Below, piece after piece: positions 1-6,798 of a stretch of DNA of 8,468 nt. The position numbers and the translations under genes were made by a program. The first letter of the stretch is position 1. Each line of letters begins with the position of its first letter. A model generated the notes under the pieces. The model did no database searches, was not told the DNA's origin, and saw only the letters and a list, made by a program, of their open reading frames with translations. Source of the stretch: an uncultured Lachnospiraceae bacterium (GTDB lineage Bacteria; Bacillota; Clostridia; Lachnospirales; Lachnospiraceae); NCBI GenBank assembly GCA_947068385.1, contig CAMTBF010000128.1, positions 1-8,468 of the forward strand, read 5' to 3'.

Positions 1-50
1 GCGTTAAAGCATTGAAGCGAGATGCCTTTGGAAGACAGGAGCGGCATTGA
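1..50 (+). other. Possible tail of an upstream reading frame
   Basis: One + strand frame is open from the left edge (starting at base 3) to a TGA at 48-50, giving about 15 codons (VKALKRDAFGRQERH). The other two + frames stop within the first 15 bases. The TGA overlaps an in-frame TTG of the hisZ reading frame (TTGA, 47-50), like the ATGA overlaps further down the operon. An AGGAG lies at 37-41. This may be the end of a preceding gene, but 15 codons are too few to identify or prove one. Confidence 0.25.
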
Positions 51-115
51 CCAAAGGGGTTGTCTTGACCAAATCAGTCAAAATGCAGAGGCATTCAGAA
101 AGGTACAGTGAGCAT

Positions 116-1273
116 ATGAGTCAACGACTGCTGCATACCCCGGAGGGAGTCCGGGATATCTACGGAAAGGAATACAGGAAGAAGCTCTATGTGGAGGGAC
201 GGCTGCTGGAGGGCATCCACCTTTTCGGCTATGAGGACATCCAGACGCCCACCTTTGAGTTCTTCGACGTATTCTCCAGGGAAATCGGCACCACGCCTAG
301 CAAGGAGCTGTATAAGTTCTTCGACAAGGAGGGGAACACTCTGGTGCTGCGGCCTGATTTCACGCCGTCCATCGCCCGCTGCGCCGCCAAGTATTTCTCC
401 GAGGAGAGGCAGCCGCTGCGGTTCAGCTACATGGGCAACACCTTTACCAACACCTCGAACCTGCAGGGGAAGCTGAAGGAAGTGACCCAGCTGGGGGCGG
501 AGCTCATAGGCGACCCGTCCGTGGAGGCGGATGCGGAGATCATATGCATGGTGATCCGGGCGCTTCTGGGCGCGGGCCTGAAGCGCTTCCAGGTGGCCAT
601 CGGGGACGTGGAGTATTTCAAGGGGCTCTGCGAGGAGGCCGGGCTGGACGAGGACACGGAGCTGGAGCTGCGCTCCTTTATCTCCGGCAAGAATTACTTC
701 GGGGCCCAGGAGCTTTTGATGGAGCGGGGCGTGGCTGAGCCCTATCAGGGGAGGCTCTTGAAGGTGGCGGACATGTTCGGCGACATGTGCTCCCTGGCCG
801 ATGCCGGTGCCATAGTGGAGAATGGACGTTCCCTGGCCGCCATCCGGCGGTTGGAGAAGCTTTCCTCCCTGCTGGGGCTCTATGGCGTGGAGGCCTATGT
901 CTCCTTTGACCTGGGGATGCTCAGCAAATACCGCTACTACACAGGGATGATCTTCAAGGCCTATACCTACGGCGTAGGGGAGGCTGTGGTGAAGGGCGGC
1001 AGATATGACAGGCTGCTGCAGCAGTTCGGCAAGGACGCGCCGGCTGTGGGCTTCGTCATCGTGGTGGACAGCATCATGGAGGCCCTCTCCAGGCAGGAGG
1101 CCCGGCTGCCCTTGCCAGAGGATGCGGCAAGGATCTATTACAGTACGGATGATTTCGCCGAAAAGCTGGCCCAGGCTCAAAAGCTCCGCCGCCAGGGAAC
1201 CTGCGCCGTGCTGCTTCCCATGGAAGGGGCGCATCCCGGGGCGGGCTCCACGGAAAGGGAGGACGGGATATGA
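116..1273 (+). CDS. hisZ: ATP phosphoribosyltransferase regulatory subunit HisZ
   Basis: HisZ is a catalytically inactive relative of histidyl-tRNA synthetase. It assembles with short-form HisG to make the cytosolic enzyme for the first step of histidine synthesis and carries the histidine feedback response. The 385-residue protein shows the class II synthetase fold: an N-terminal LLHTPEGVRD (5-14), a motif 2-like region with LRPDFTPSIAR (78-88) and FSYMGNTFTN (103-112), the HisRS-like YRYYTGMIFKAY (272-283) and motif 3-like GGRYDRLLQQFG (294-305). Length fits HisZ, without the anticodon-binding domain of HisRS. I chose ATG 116 because family members begin just before LLHTPEGVRD and AGAAAGG lies at 97-103. 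The same frame is open upstream to TTG 47 (with AGGAG at 37-41), which would add 23 residues. The last 25 or so residues, after LRRQG, are Gly-rich and unlike the HisZ ends I remember. It overlaps hisG by 4 bases. Confidence 0.93.
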   Translation: MSQRLLHTPEGVRDIYGKEYRKKLYVEGRLLEGIHLFGYEDIQTPTFEFFDVFSREIGTTPSKELYKFFDKEGNTLVLRPDFTPSIARCAAKYFSEERQPLRFSYMGNTFTNTSNLQGKLKEVTQLGAELIGDPSVEADAEIICMVIRALLGAGLKRFQVAIGDVEYFKGLCEEAGLDEDTELELRSFISGKNYFGAQELLMERGVAEPYQGRLLKVADMFGDMCSLADAGAIVENGRSLAAIRRLEKLSSLLGLYGVEAYVSFDLGMLSKYRYYTGMIFKAYTYGVGEAVVKGGRYDRLLQQFGKDAPAVGFVIVVDSIMEALSRQEARLPLPEDAARIYYSTDDFAEKLAQAQKLRRQGTCAVLLPMEGAHPGAGSTEREDGI

Positions 1274-1950
1274 ATATGGACAAATATCTGACCTTTGCCC
1301 TGGCCAAGGGAAGGCTGGCCAGCCAGACCCTGGCGCTTTTCGAGGAGATGGGCATTTCCTGTGAGGAGATGAAGGACAAGAATACCAGGAAGCTCATATT
1401 CGTGAACGAGGAGTGGAAGCTGAAATTCTTCCTGGCCAAGGGCCCTGACGTGCCCACCTATGTGGAGTACGGCGCTGCGGACATGGGCGTGGCGGGCCGG
1501 GATACGGTCCTGGAGGAGAACCGGAACGTGTACGAGGTGCTGGATCTGGGCTTCGGCAGATGCCGGATGTGCGTCTGCGGGCCGGAATCCGCGAAAGACC
1601 TGCTCCTGCACCATGAGCGCATCCGTGTGGCCAGCAAGTACCCTAATATCGCAAAGGACTATTTCTACAATAAAAAGCATCAGACCGTGGACATCATCAA
1701 GCTGGGGGGATCCGTGGAGCTGGGGCCCCTGGTGGGCCTGTCGGACGTCATCGTGGACATCGTGGAGACCGGCTCCACCCTGCGGGAGAACGGCCTGGAG
1801 GTACTGGAGGAGGTCTGCGGCCTGTCGGCCAGGATGATCGTGAACCCGGTCAGCATGCAGATGGAGCGGGCCAGGATCCAGGAGCTGGTGCTGGGACTGC
1901 GGAAAAAACTAAGCGGAAGCGAAGCCGGGAGAACGGAGGTAAATTCATGA
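1270..1950 (+). CDS. hisG: ATP phosphoribosyltransferase, short form (catalytic subunit)
   Basis: This cytosolic enzyme joins ATP and PRPP to give N1-(5-phosphoribosyl)-ATP, the committed and feedback-controlled step of histidine synthesis. The 226-residue protein starts with LTFALAKGRLA (7-17), typical of HisG. It has VPTYVEYGAADMGVAGRD (61-78) in the first domain, IRVASKYPNIAKDYF (118-132), and the PRPP-binding region VDIVETGSTLRENGL (162-176). It ends soon after the catalytic domains and lacks the roughly 80-residue C-terminal regulatory domain of long HisG, so it needs HisZ, which is encoded immediately upstream. ATG 1270 overlaps the hisZ stop (ATGA), and GGGAGGA at 1257-1263 is well placed. 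A second ATG two codons later (1276) is a less well spaced alternative. The stop overlaps the hisD start in the same way, suggesting translational coupling across all three genes. Confidence 0.96.
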   Translation: MNMDKYLTFALAKGRLASQTLALFEEMGISCEEMKDKNTRKLIFVNEEWKLKFFLAKGPDVPTYVEYGAADMGVAGRDTVLEENRNVYEVLDLGFGRCRMCVCGPESAKDLLLHHERIRVASKYPNIAKDYFYNKKHQTVDIIKLGGSVELGPLVGLSDVIVDIVETGSTLRENGLEVLEEVCGLSARMIVNPVSMQMERARIQELVLGLRKKLSGSEAGRTEVNS

Positions 1951-3239
1951 GAACCATAAAACTGACAGCGGAGACCAAGGCCAACCTGTTGGGCGATCTG
2001 CTCAAAAGGAGCCCCAACAATTATTCCGAATATGAGGGCACGGTGAACGGCATCCTGGAGGATGTCCGAAAGGACGGGGACAGGGCCCTGTTCGACTATA
2101 CCCTGAAATTCGACAGATTTCCCCTGAGCGCGGACAACATCAAGGTGACGAGGGATGAGATCGATGCGGCCTACGGCCTTATGGATGACGGCCTGACAGA
2201 TGTCATCAGACGCTCTGCCGACAACATCCGCGCCTTTCATGAAAAGCAGCTTCGCAATAGCTGGTTCGAGCCAAAGGCGGACGGCACGATTCTGGGGATG
2301 AAGTTCACCCCCATCGGAAGGGCCGGGGTCTATGTCCCCGGCGGAAAGGCCGCCTATCCCTCCAGCGTCCTGATGAACGTGATCCCTGCAAAGGTAGCGG
2401 GAGTGGGGGAGATCATCATGACCACGCCGCCTGACGCCCAGGGACGGATCAACCCCGGCACGCTGGTGGCGGCGGACATCGCGGGCGTGGACACGATCTA
2501 CAAGGCGGGAGGCGCCCAGGCAGTGGCGGCCATGGCTTTCGGCACCCAGTCCATCCCCAAGGTGGACAAGCTCACGGGCCCCGGCAATATCTTCGTGGCC
2601 CTGGCCAAAAAGGCCGTGTACGGCTACGTGGGGATCGACTCCATCGCGGGCCCCAGCGAGATCCTGGTGCTGGCGGACGGCACGGCCAATCCCAGATACG
2701 TGGCGGCGGACCTGCTCTCCCAGGCGGAGCATGACGAGCTGGCCAGCGCCATCCTGATTACCACCTCGCAGGAGCTGGCGGAACAGGTCAGCGCCCAGGT
2801 GGACGCCTTGACGGAGAGGCTGTCCAGGAAGGAAATCATCCAAAAGTCCCTGGACAACTACGGCTATATCCTGCTGGCCGAAAGCATGGAGGATGCCATC
2901 GATGCCGCCAACGAAATCGCCTCGGAGCATCTGGAGATCCTCACCGCCGACCCTTACCAGGTGATGACCAAGATCCGCAACGCCGGGGCGATCTTCCTGG
3001 GAGAATATTCCTCTGAGCCCCTGGGGGATTATTTCGCCGGGCCCAACCATATCCTGCCCACAAACGGCACGGCGAAGTTCTTCTCGCCGCTGAACGTAGA
3101 TGACTTCATGAAGAAGACCAGCATCATCTCCTATTCCAGGGAGGCGCTGGAAAGGGTACATAAGGACATCGAGGCCTTTGCGGAGAGCGAGGGGCTGACC
3201 GCCCACGCAAACAGCATCAGGGTGCGCTTCGAAGTGTGA
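1947..3239 (+). CDS. hisD: Histidinol dehydrogenase
   Basis: HisD is a zinc-dependent, NAD-linked cytosolic enzyme that oxidises L-histidinol twice to L-histidine, the last step of the pathway. The 430-residue protein is of normal length and well conserved: PIGRAGVYVPGGKAAYPSSV (122-141), KLTGPGNIFV (208-217), GIDSIAGPSEILVLAD (229-244) and the C-terminal TAHANSIRVRFEV. Expected zinc ligands are present as Gln259 and His262 (SQAEHDE), Asp361 (LGDYFAGPNH) and His420. The catalytic Glu-His pair is 327-328 (SEHLEI). These positions are the same as, or one off from, the E. coli numbering as I remember it. ATG 1947 overlaps the hisG stop by 4 bases, with GGAGG at 1935-1939. The stop codon TGA (3237-3239) lies within the 5' arm of a strong hairpin, so ribosomes finishing hisD would unfold that structure. 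Confidence 0.98.
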   Translation: MRTIKLTAETKANLLGDLLKRSPNNYSEYEGTVNGILEDVRKDGDRALFDYTLKFDRFPLSADNIKVTRDEIDAAYGLMDDGLTDVIRRSADNIRAFHEKQLRNSWFEPKADGTILGMKFTPIGRAGVYVPGGKAAYPSSVLMNVIPAKVAGVGEIIMTTPPDAQGRINPGTLVAADIAGVDTIYKAGGAQAVAAMAFGTQSIPKVDKLTGPGNIFVALAKKAVYGYVGIDSIAGPSEILVLADGTANPRYVAADLLSQAEHDELASAILITTSQELAEQVSAQVDALTERLSRKEIIQKSLDNYGYILLAESMEDAIDAANEIASEHLEILTADPYQVMTKIRNAGAIFLGEYSSEPLGDYFAGPNHILPTNGTAKFFSPLNVDDFMKKTSIISYSREALERVHKDIEAFAESEGLTAHANSIRVRFEV

Positions 3240-3291
3240 AGGAAATCACTAAGCTCGAAAGTACCTCGCTAAGTGATTTCAAGCTTCACAC
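3234..3291 (+). repeat. Long bulged hairpin over the hisD stop codon
   Basis: Two inverted-repeat blocks stack into one stem. GTGTGAAG (3234-3241) pairs with CTTCACAC (3284-3291), and GAAATCACT (3242-3250) pairs with AGTGATTTC (3272-3280), giving 17 pairs with a 3-base bulge (AAG, 3281-3283). The top can be extended past one A-A mismatch by AGC/GCT (3252-3254 with 3268-3270), leaving a 13-base loop. The hisD stop codon is inside the 5' arm. No U-run follows, so it does not look like a simple intrinsic terminator. It may be an RNA-processing or stability element, or a copy of a dispersed palindromic repeat. The pairing is directly visible; the role is not known. Confidence 0.8.
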
Positions 3292-3292
3292 A

Positions 3293-3319
3293 GAAGAATC
3301 GCAAGGGAAGCGATTCTTC
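3293..3319 (+). repeat. Second hairpin in the hisD-hisB gap
   Basis: GAAGAATCGC (3293-3302) is the exact reverse complement of GCGATTCTTC (3310-3319), forming a perfect 10-pair stem with a 7-base loop (AAGGGAA). It starts two bases after the larger hairpin ends and finishes about 25 bases before the hisB ribosome binding site. No T-run follows (next bases are CGGGTTGG), so termination is unlikely. A short alternative pairing, CTTC 3284-3287 with GAAG 3293-3296, would compete with both hairpins, but it is only 4 pairs and may mean nothing. Confidence 0.8.
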
Positions 3320-3353
3320 CGGGTTGGCACCATATTGGTTAAAAGGAGAGGAT

Positions 3354-3944
3354 ATGACAAGGACAGCGACCATAGAGAGAAAGACAAAGGAGACGGACAT
3401 CCATGTCGCCCTGGCCTTGGACGGCACAGGGGAATCGGAGGTTTCCACAGGCATCGGCTTCTTCGACCATATGCTGGAGGGCTTCGCTAAGCACGGCTTC
3501 TTCGACCTGAGCTGCCATGTGGACGGAGACCTGCATGTGGACGGGCACCATACCGTGGAGGACACGGGCATCGTGCTGGGCCAGGCCATTGCAAAAGCAG
3601 TGGGAGACAAGAAGGGCATCCGCAGGTACGGCTATTTCGTCCTGCCCATGGACGATGCCCTGGTGCTGTGCGCGGTGGACCTCTGCGGCAGGCCCTATCT
3701 GAATTTCGACGCCGCTTTCCCCACGGAGCGGGTGGGCGGCCTGGACACGGAGCTGGTGCGGGAATTCTTCTACGCGGTGTCCTACAGCGCGGGGATGAAC
3801 CTGCATCTGAAGGTGCTGGACGGGACAAATGCCCACCATATGATAGAGGCCATGTTCAAGGCTTTTGCCAAGGCGCTGGACGGGGCCACAGGCATGGAGC
3901 CCCGGGTCAGCGACGTGCTCAGCACAAAGGGAATTCTTTCCTAA
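3354..3944 (+). CDS. hisB: Imidazoleglycerol-phosphate dehydratase
   Basis: This is the monofunctional, Mn-dependent dehydratase that converts imidazole-glycerol phosphate to imidazole-acetol phosphate. At 196 residues it has the usual size and lacks the fused histidinol-phosphatase domain of enteric HisB. Diagnostic motifs are GIGFFDHMLEGFAKH (33-47), the metal-binding HHTVED (65-70), FPTERVGGLDTELVREF (122-138) and the second metal cluster NAHHMIEAMFKAFAKAL (159-175). ATG 3354 is preceded by AGGAG at 3344-3348, and the protein then starts as in other IGPDs. The frame is open further up to a GTG at 3273, but that start would lie in the arm of a hairpin and add 27 residues without family resemblance. 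Unlike the genes before it, hisB is separated from its upstream neighbour by 114 bases, occupied largely by the two hairpins, so its expression may be uncoupled from hisZGD. Confidence 0.97.
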   Translation: MTRTATIERKTKETDIHVALALDGTGESEVSTGIGFFDHMLEGFAKHGFFDLSCHVDGDLHVDGHHTVEDTGIVLGQAIAKAVGDKKGIRRYGYFVLPMDDALVLCAVDLCGRPYLNFDAAFPTERVGGLDTELVREFFYAVSYSAGMNLHLKVLDGTNAHHMIEAMFKAFAKALDGATGMEPRVSDVLSTKGILS

Positions 3945-3986
3945 GGAGCTGTCCGGAAACAACATTCAACAAATGAGGGCACAGAT

Positions 3987-5273
3987 ATGCTAGTAAAAAA
4001 ATTCGTACCATGTATCTATCTTTATAACGGCCATGCGGTAAGGCGGCTTACGGACCTCTCCGTGGTGGAGACGGATCCCCTGCGCCTGGTGAACCTGTAC
4101 AATGAGAACGGCGCGGACGGCCTTGTGGTGTTCGATATGTCCCAGGAGGACAGAGGGCACGAGGAGGCGCTGGACATCATCAAGGAAATCTGCGCCACAG
4201 CGGAGATGGAGGTCACAGGGGCCGGCAACATAAAGCGGCTGGAGGACGTGAAGAAGCTGCTCTACGCGGGCTGCAGGAGGGCCGTCCTGGACTATGCCAA
4301 AGAGTCCAACATCGCCCTCACCAGAGAAGCCTCCCAGAGATTCGGCAGGGACAAGCTCCTGGCGTCCTGCGACAATGTGGACGTCATCGCCGGGAACCGG
4401 GGGCTGCTGGAGGACTGCGTGTCCGGCCTGCTCCTGCAGAACCCCCATCAGATCAGGGAGACCCAGGCCGCGGTGCAGCTGCCGTTTCTGGTGGAGGTGA
4501 ACCAGATCGCCCTGAACAAGCTGATGGAGATTTTTGCCTACGAGAATGTCTGCGGCGTCACCGGCAATACGATCAACGACAATTACCGCGACATTCTGGC
4601 CCTGAAAGGGTTATGTAAGGAGAACGGGATTTTGGTGGAGACCTTTGAAGCGGCTTTGCAATGGGACGACTTCCAGAAGAATCCGGAGGGCCTGCTCCCT
4701 GTGATCGTGCAGGACTACCGGACCGGAGAGGTGCTGATGATGGCCTATATGAACGAGGAGGCCTACGGCCAGACCATCCGCACGGGCCGGATGACCTATT
4801 ATAGCCGCAGCCGCAGGCAGCTCTGGCTCAAGGGGGAGACCAGCGGCCATTTCCAGTATCTGAAGAGCCTCGCCGCGGACTGCGACAAGGACACGCTCTT
4901 GGCAAGGGTGTCCCAGGTGGGGGCCGCCTGCCACACCGGCTCCAGGAGCTGCTTCTTCAACGAGATCGTGAAAAAGCAGGGGGAGGAGACCGCCAATCCG
5001 CTGCAGGTCTTTGAAGAGGTCTTCGATGTGATCAAGGACAGGAAGGCCCATCCCAAGGAGGGCTCCTACACCAACTACCTCTTCGACAAGGGCATCGACA
5101 AGATACTCAAGAAGCTGGGGGAGGAGGCCACAGAAATCGTCATCGCGGCCAAGAACCCGGGGGCAAATGAGGTAAAATACGAGATAAGCGACTTTCTATA
5201 CCACATGATGGTGCTGATGGCGGAGAAGGACATCAGCTGGGAAGAGATCACCACAGAGCTGGCCAACCGATAG
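3987..5273 (+). CDS. hisIE: HisF-like barrel fused to phosphoribosyl-AMP cyclohydrolase / phosphoribosyl-ATP pyrophosphatase
   Basis: The 428-residue protein has three parts. Residues 1-220 resemble HisF, the cyclase barrel: MLVKKFVPCI at the start, YNENGADGLVVFDM (38-51) and VTGAGNIKRLEDVKKLLYAG (76-95). Residues 225-325 are HisI, with Asp298, Asp300, Asp302 and the zinc ligands Cys299, Cys315 and Cys322 all present. Residues 338-428 are HisE, with LKKLGEEATE (374-383) and EISDFLYHMM (399-408). The HisI and HisE parts should hydrolyse PR-ATP to PR-AMP and then open its ring in the cytosol. The barrel looks altered. Position 11, the first catalytic Asp of HisF (PCLDV), is Tyr; the GGGI phosphate loop reads GAGNI; the late SGGAG phosphate loop is not recognisable; and the domain is some 30 residues short. 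Asp129 may match the second catalytic Asp. It is probably not an active cyclase. ATG 3987 follows GAGGG at 3975-3979. The frame has no interruption, so this is not a pseudogene. Confidence 0.92.
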   Translation: MLVKKFVPCIYLYNGHAVRRLTDLSVVETDPLRLVNLYNENGADGLVVFDMSQEDRGHEEALDIIKEICATAEMEVTGAGNIKRLEDVKKLLYAGCRRAVLDYAKESNIALTREASQRFGRDKLLASCDNVDVIAGNRGLLEDCVSGLLLQNPHQIRETQAAVQLPFLVEVNQIALNKLMEIFAYENVCGVTGNTINDNYRDILALKGLCKENGILVETFEAALQWDDFQKNPEGLLPVIVQDYRTGEVLMMAYMNEEAYGQTIRTGRMTYYSRSRRQLWLKGETSGHFQYLKSLAADCDKDTLLARVSQVGAACHTGSRSCFFNEIVKKQGEETANPLQVFEEVFDVIKDRKAHPKEGSYTNYLFDKGIDKILKKLGEEATEIVIAAKNPGANEVKYEISDFLYHMMVLMAEKDISWEEITTELANR

Positions 5274-5285
5274 GAGGCCAGCTCT
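5255..5285 (+). terminator. Hairpin at the end of the his operon, possible weak terminator
   Basis: AGAGCTGGCC (5255-5264) is the exact reverse complement of GGCCAGCTCT (5276-5285), with an 11-base loop that contains the hisIE stop codon TAG (5271-5273). The 10-pair G+C-rich stem is followed only by CCTTTGT, a poor U-run, so intrinsic termination would be inefficient. It sits in the 51-base gap between the convergent hisIE and MATE genes and could also serve the opposite transcript, though no T-run is seen on that side either. Confidence 0.5.
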
Positions 5286-5324
5286 CCTTTGTCCATGGAT
5301 CTGTCTGCGGGCCTGCTTGCCCTG

Positions 5325-6710
5325 TCACGCCTGGGCTTTCTGCCCGCCGGCCCCTCTGTCCAGGATGCCGCCTAGCCTGGTAAAGAGCATGGTGGCGGTG
5401 ACGCTGGCCGCCAGGATGTCGCTGACCGGCTCCGCCACGAACACGCCGAAGACCTGGTCCGACAGGATCTGGGGCAGGATGAAGATCAAGGGGATCAGCA
5501 GCACCAGCTTGCGCAGGCAGGCCATCAGCAGGCTGATCTTCGCCTCTCCCAGGGCCATGAAGGTCTGCTGGCAGGCAATCTGCACGCCTGTGGAGAAGAT
5601 GCCCGCCATGTAGATGCGCATGGCCCACACCGTGTACTCCACCAAAGAGGAGTCGCTGCTGAAGATGCCCGCGAACACCCGGGGGACCAGCAGCATCAGC
5701 AGCCACATCAGGGTGGTGTATGTGGTGCAGGACAGGAACTGGCAGCGGAAGGCCTGCTTCACCCGCTCCTTTTTGCCCGCGCCGAAATTGTAGCTCATGA
5801 TGGGCTGGCCGCCCTGGCAGATCCCCTGCAGGGGCAGCGTGATGAGCTGGCTGCAGGAGGATATGATCGTCATGGCCCCTACCGCCACGTCCCCGCCGAA
5901 GCGGGAGAGGCTGCTGTTGAAGCTGATGTTCAGGATGCTCTCCGTGCTCAGCATCACGAAGGAGGAGATGCCCAGAGCCAGGCAGGGCAGGATGGTAGGC
6001 GCTTCCAGCCTCATATCGGGCAGCGACAGCTTAAGCATCGTCCTGGGGCCACGCAGGAAGCGCAGCACCCACACGGCGCTGACCGCCTGGCTGACCACCG
6101 TGGCGATGGCAGCCCCCTGGACGCCCATGCCCAGGCCGAAGATCAGGATGGGATCCAGGATGATGTTGCACACAGCGCCCACCACCGTGGTGAGCATGCT
6201 GAACTTGGCGAAGCCCTGGGTGGTGATGAAAGGGTTCAGCCCCATGACAATCATCACGAAGACGATGCCCAGGATATAGATCCGGGCATAGGACAGGGCG
6301 TAGGGCAGGGTCACGTCGCTGGCGCCGAAGAGCCGGAGCAGCTGGGGCGCGAAGAGATAGAACAGCACCGTCAGCAGGACGGCGAACATCATCAGCACGG
6401 AGAAGCAGTTCCCCAGGATCTTCTGGGCGCTTTCCAAATCCTTTTTCCCCATGGCGATGGCCGCTCTGGGCGCGCCGCCGGAGCCCGCCAGCATGGCGAA
6501 GGCATTTATCATCATTAAGATGGGCAAAAACAGCCCCACGCCGGTCAGCGCCGAGGCCCCCGCGTCGGGGATATGCCCGATGTAGATCCTGTCCACGATA
6601 TTGTAGAGCATGTTGATCAGCTGCGCCACCACCGCCGGAATCGCCAGATTCAGCATCAGCTTCGGTATGCTGCCGCTTCCCATGTCCTGTTTCGTCCCCT
6701 GTGCCGCCAT
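5325..6710 (-). CDS. MATE family efflux transporter
   Basis: This is an inner-membrane antiporter of the multidrug and toxin extrusion family, expected to export organic cations or metabolites in exchange for Na+ or H+. The 461-residue protein has the family length and is strongly hydrophobic, with about 12 predictable membrane segments in two halves. Recognisable features are the N-terminal LAIPAVVAQLINMLYNIVDR (22-41, Asp40 in the first helix), GSGGAPRAAIAMGKKD (76-91), CNIILDPILIFGLGMGVQGA (181-200) and GICQGGQPIMSYNFGAGKK (296-314). This resembles the MepA/NorM-like bacterial MATE proteins; the substrate cannot be read from sequence. ATG 6710 is preceded by GGAGG (6724-6720) and by an extended -10 promoter. 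It converges with the his operon and diverges from metY. Nothing ties it functionally to either. Confidence 0.95.
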   Translation of the reverse strand: MAAQGTKQDMGSGSIPKLMLNLAIPAVVAQLINMLYNIVDRIYIGHIPDAGASALTGVGLFLPILMMINAFAMLAGSGGAPRAAIAMGKKDLESAQKILGNCFSVLMMFAVLLTVLFYLFAPQLLRLFGASDVTLPYALSYARIYILGIVFVMIVMGLNPFITTQGFAKFSMLTTVVGAVCNIILDPILIFGLGMGVQGAAIATVVSQAVSAVWVLRFLRGPRTMLKLSLPDMRLEAPTILPCLALGISSFVMLSTESILNISFNSSLSRFGGDVAVGAMTIISSCSQLITLPLQGICQGGQPIMSYNFGAGKKERVKQAFRCQFLSCTTYTTLMWLLMLLVPRVFAGIFSSDSSLVEYTVWAMRIYMAGIFSTGVQIACQQTFMALGEAKISLLMACLRKLVLLIPLIFILPQILSDQVFGVFVAEPVSDILAASVTATMLFTRLGGILDRGAGGQKAQA

Positions 6711-6745
6711 ATGTCACTACCTCCGATCTTCTTTCTTCTCTAAGA

Positions 6746-6774
6746 ATTGTAGCAGAATTCCGCTCTTCCTGCAA
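6746..6774 (-). promoter_or_regulatory. Promoter for the MATE gene (extended -10)
   Basis: On the - strand, TTGCAG (6774-6769) and TACAAT (6751-6746) are separated by 17 bases. The -10 matches consensus at 5 of 6 positions and is preceded by TGC, making an extended -10 (TGCTACAAT) that can compensate for the poor -35. It lies 35 bases upstream of the MATE start codon, leaving a short leader with GGAGG. Confidence 0.65.
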
Positions 6775-6798
6775 CTCTTCAATCATGTTTTTATATAA

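Noticed and set aside
1..115. T-box or histidine attenuator leader upstream of hisZ
   Set aside because: No T-box core (AGGGTGGNACCGCG-like), no run of histidine codons and no terminator hairpin with a T-run are present in the visible 115 bases.
95..1234. Antisense open frame opposite hisZ
   Set aside because: Shadow of the hisZ coding frame. The product is low-complexity and rich in His, Gln and Leu, with no family resemblance.
1680..3206. Long antisense open frame (508 codons) opposite hisG and hisD
   Set aside because: It mirrors strongly conserved genes on the + strand, has no recognisable motifs and no ribosome binding site. Such frames are common opposite G+C-rich genes.
3293..3320. 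Intrinsic terminator within the his operon
   Set aside because: The stem is perfect but the following bases (CGGGTTGG) contain no U-run, and hisB and hisIE continue in the same direction.
3273..3353. GTG at 3273 as an upstream start for hisB
   Set aside because: It lies in a hairpin arm and adds 27 residues unlike other IGPDs, whereas ATG 3354 has a good AGGAG and gives the normal length.
3987..5273. hisF pseudogene fused by a frameshift to hisIE
   Set aside because: The frame is uninterrupted over 428 codons, the protein starts cleanly like HisF, and composition is uniform. The lost residues look like evolved divergence rather than recent decay.
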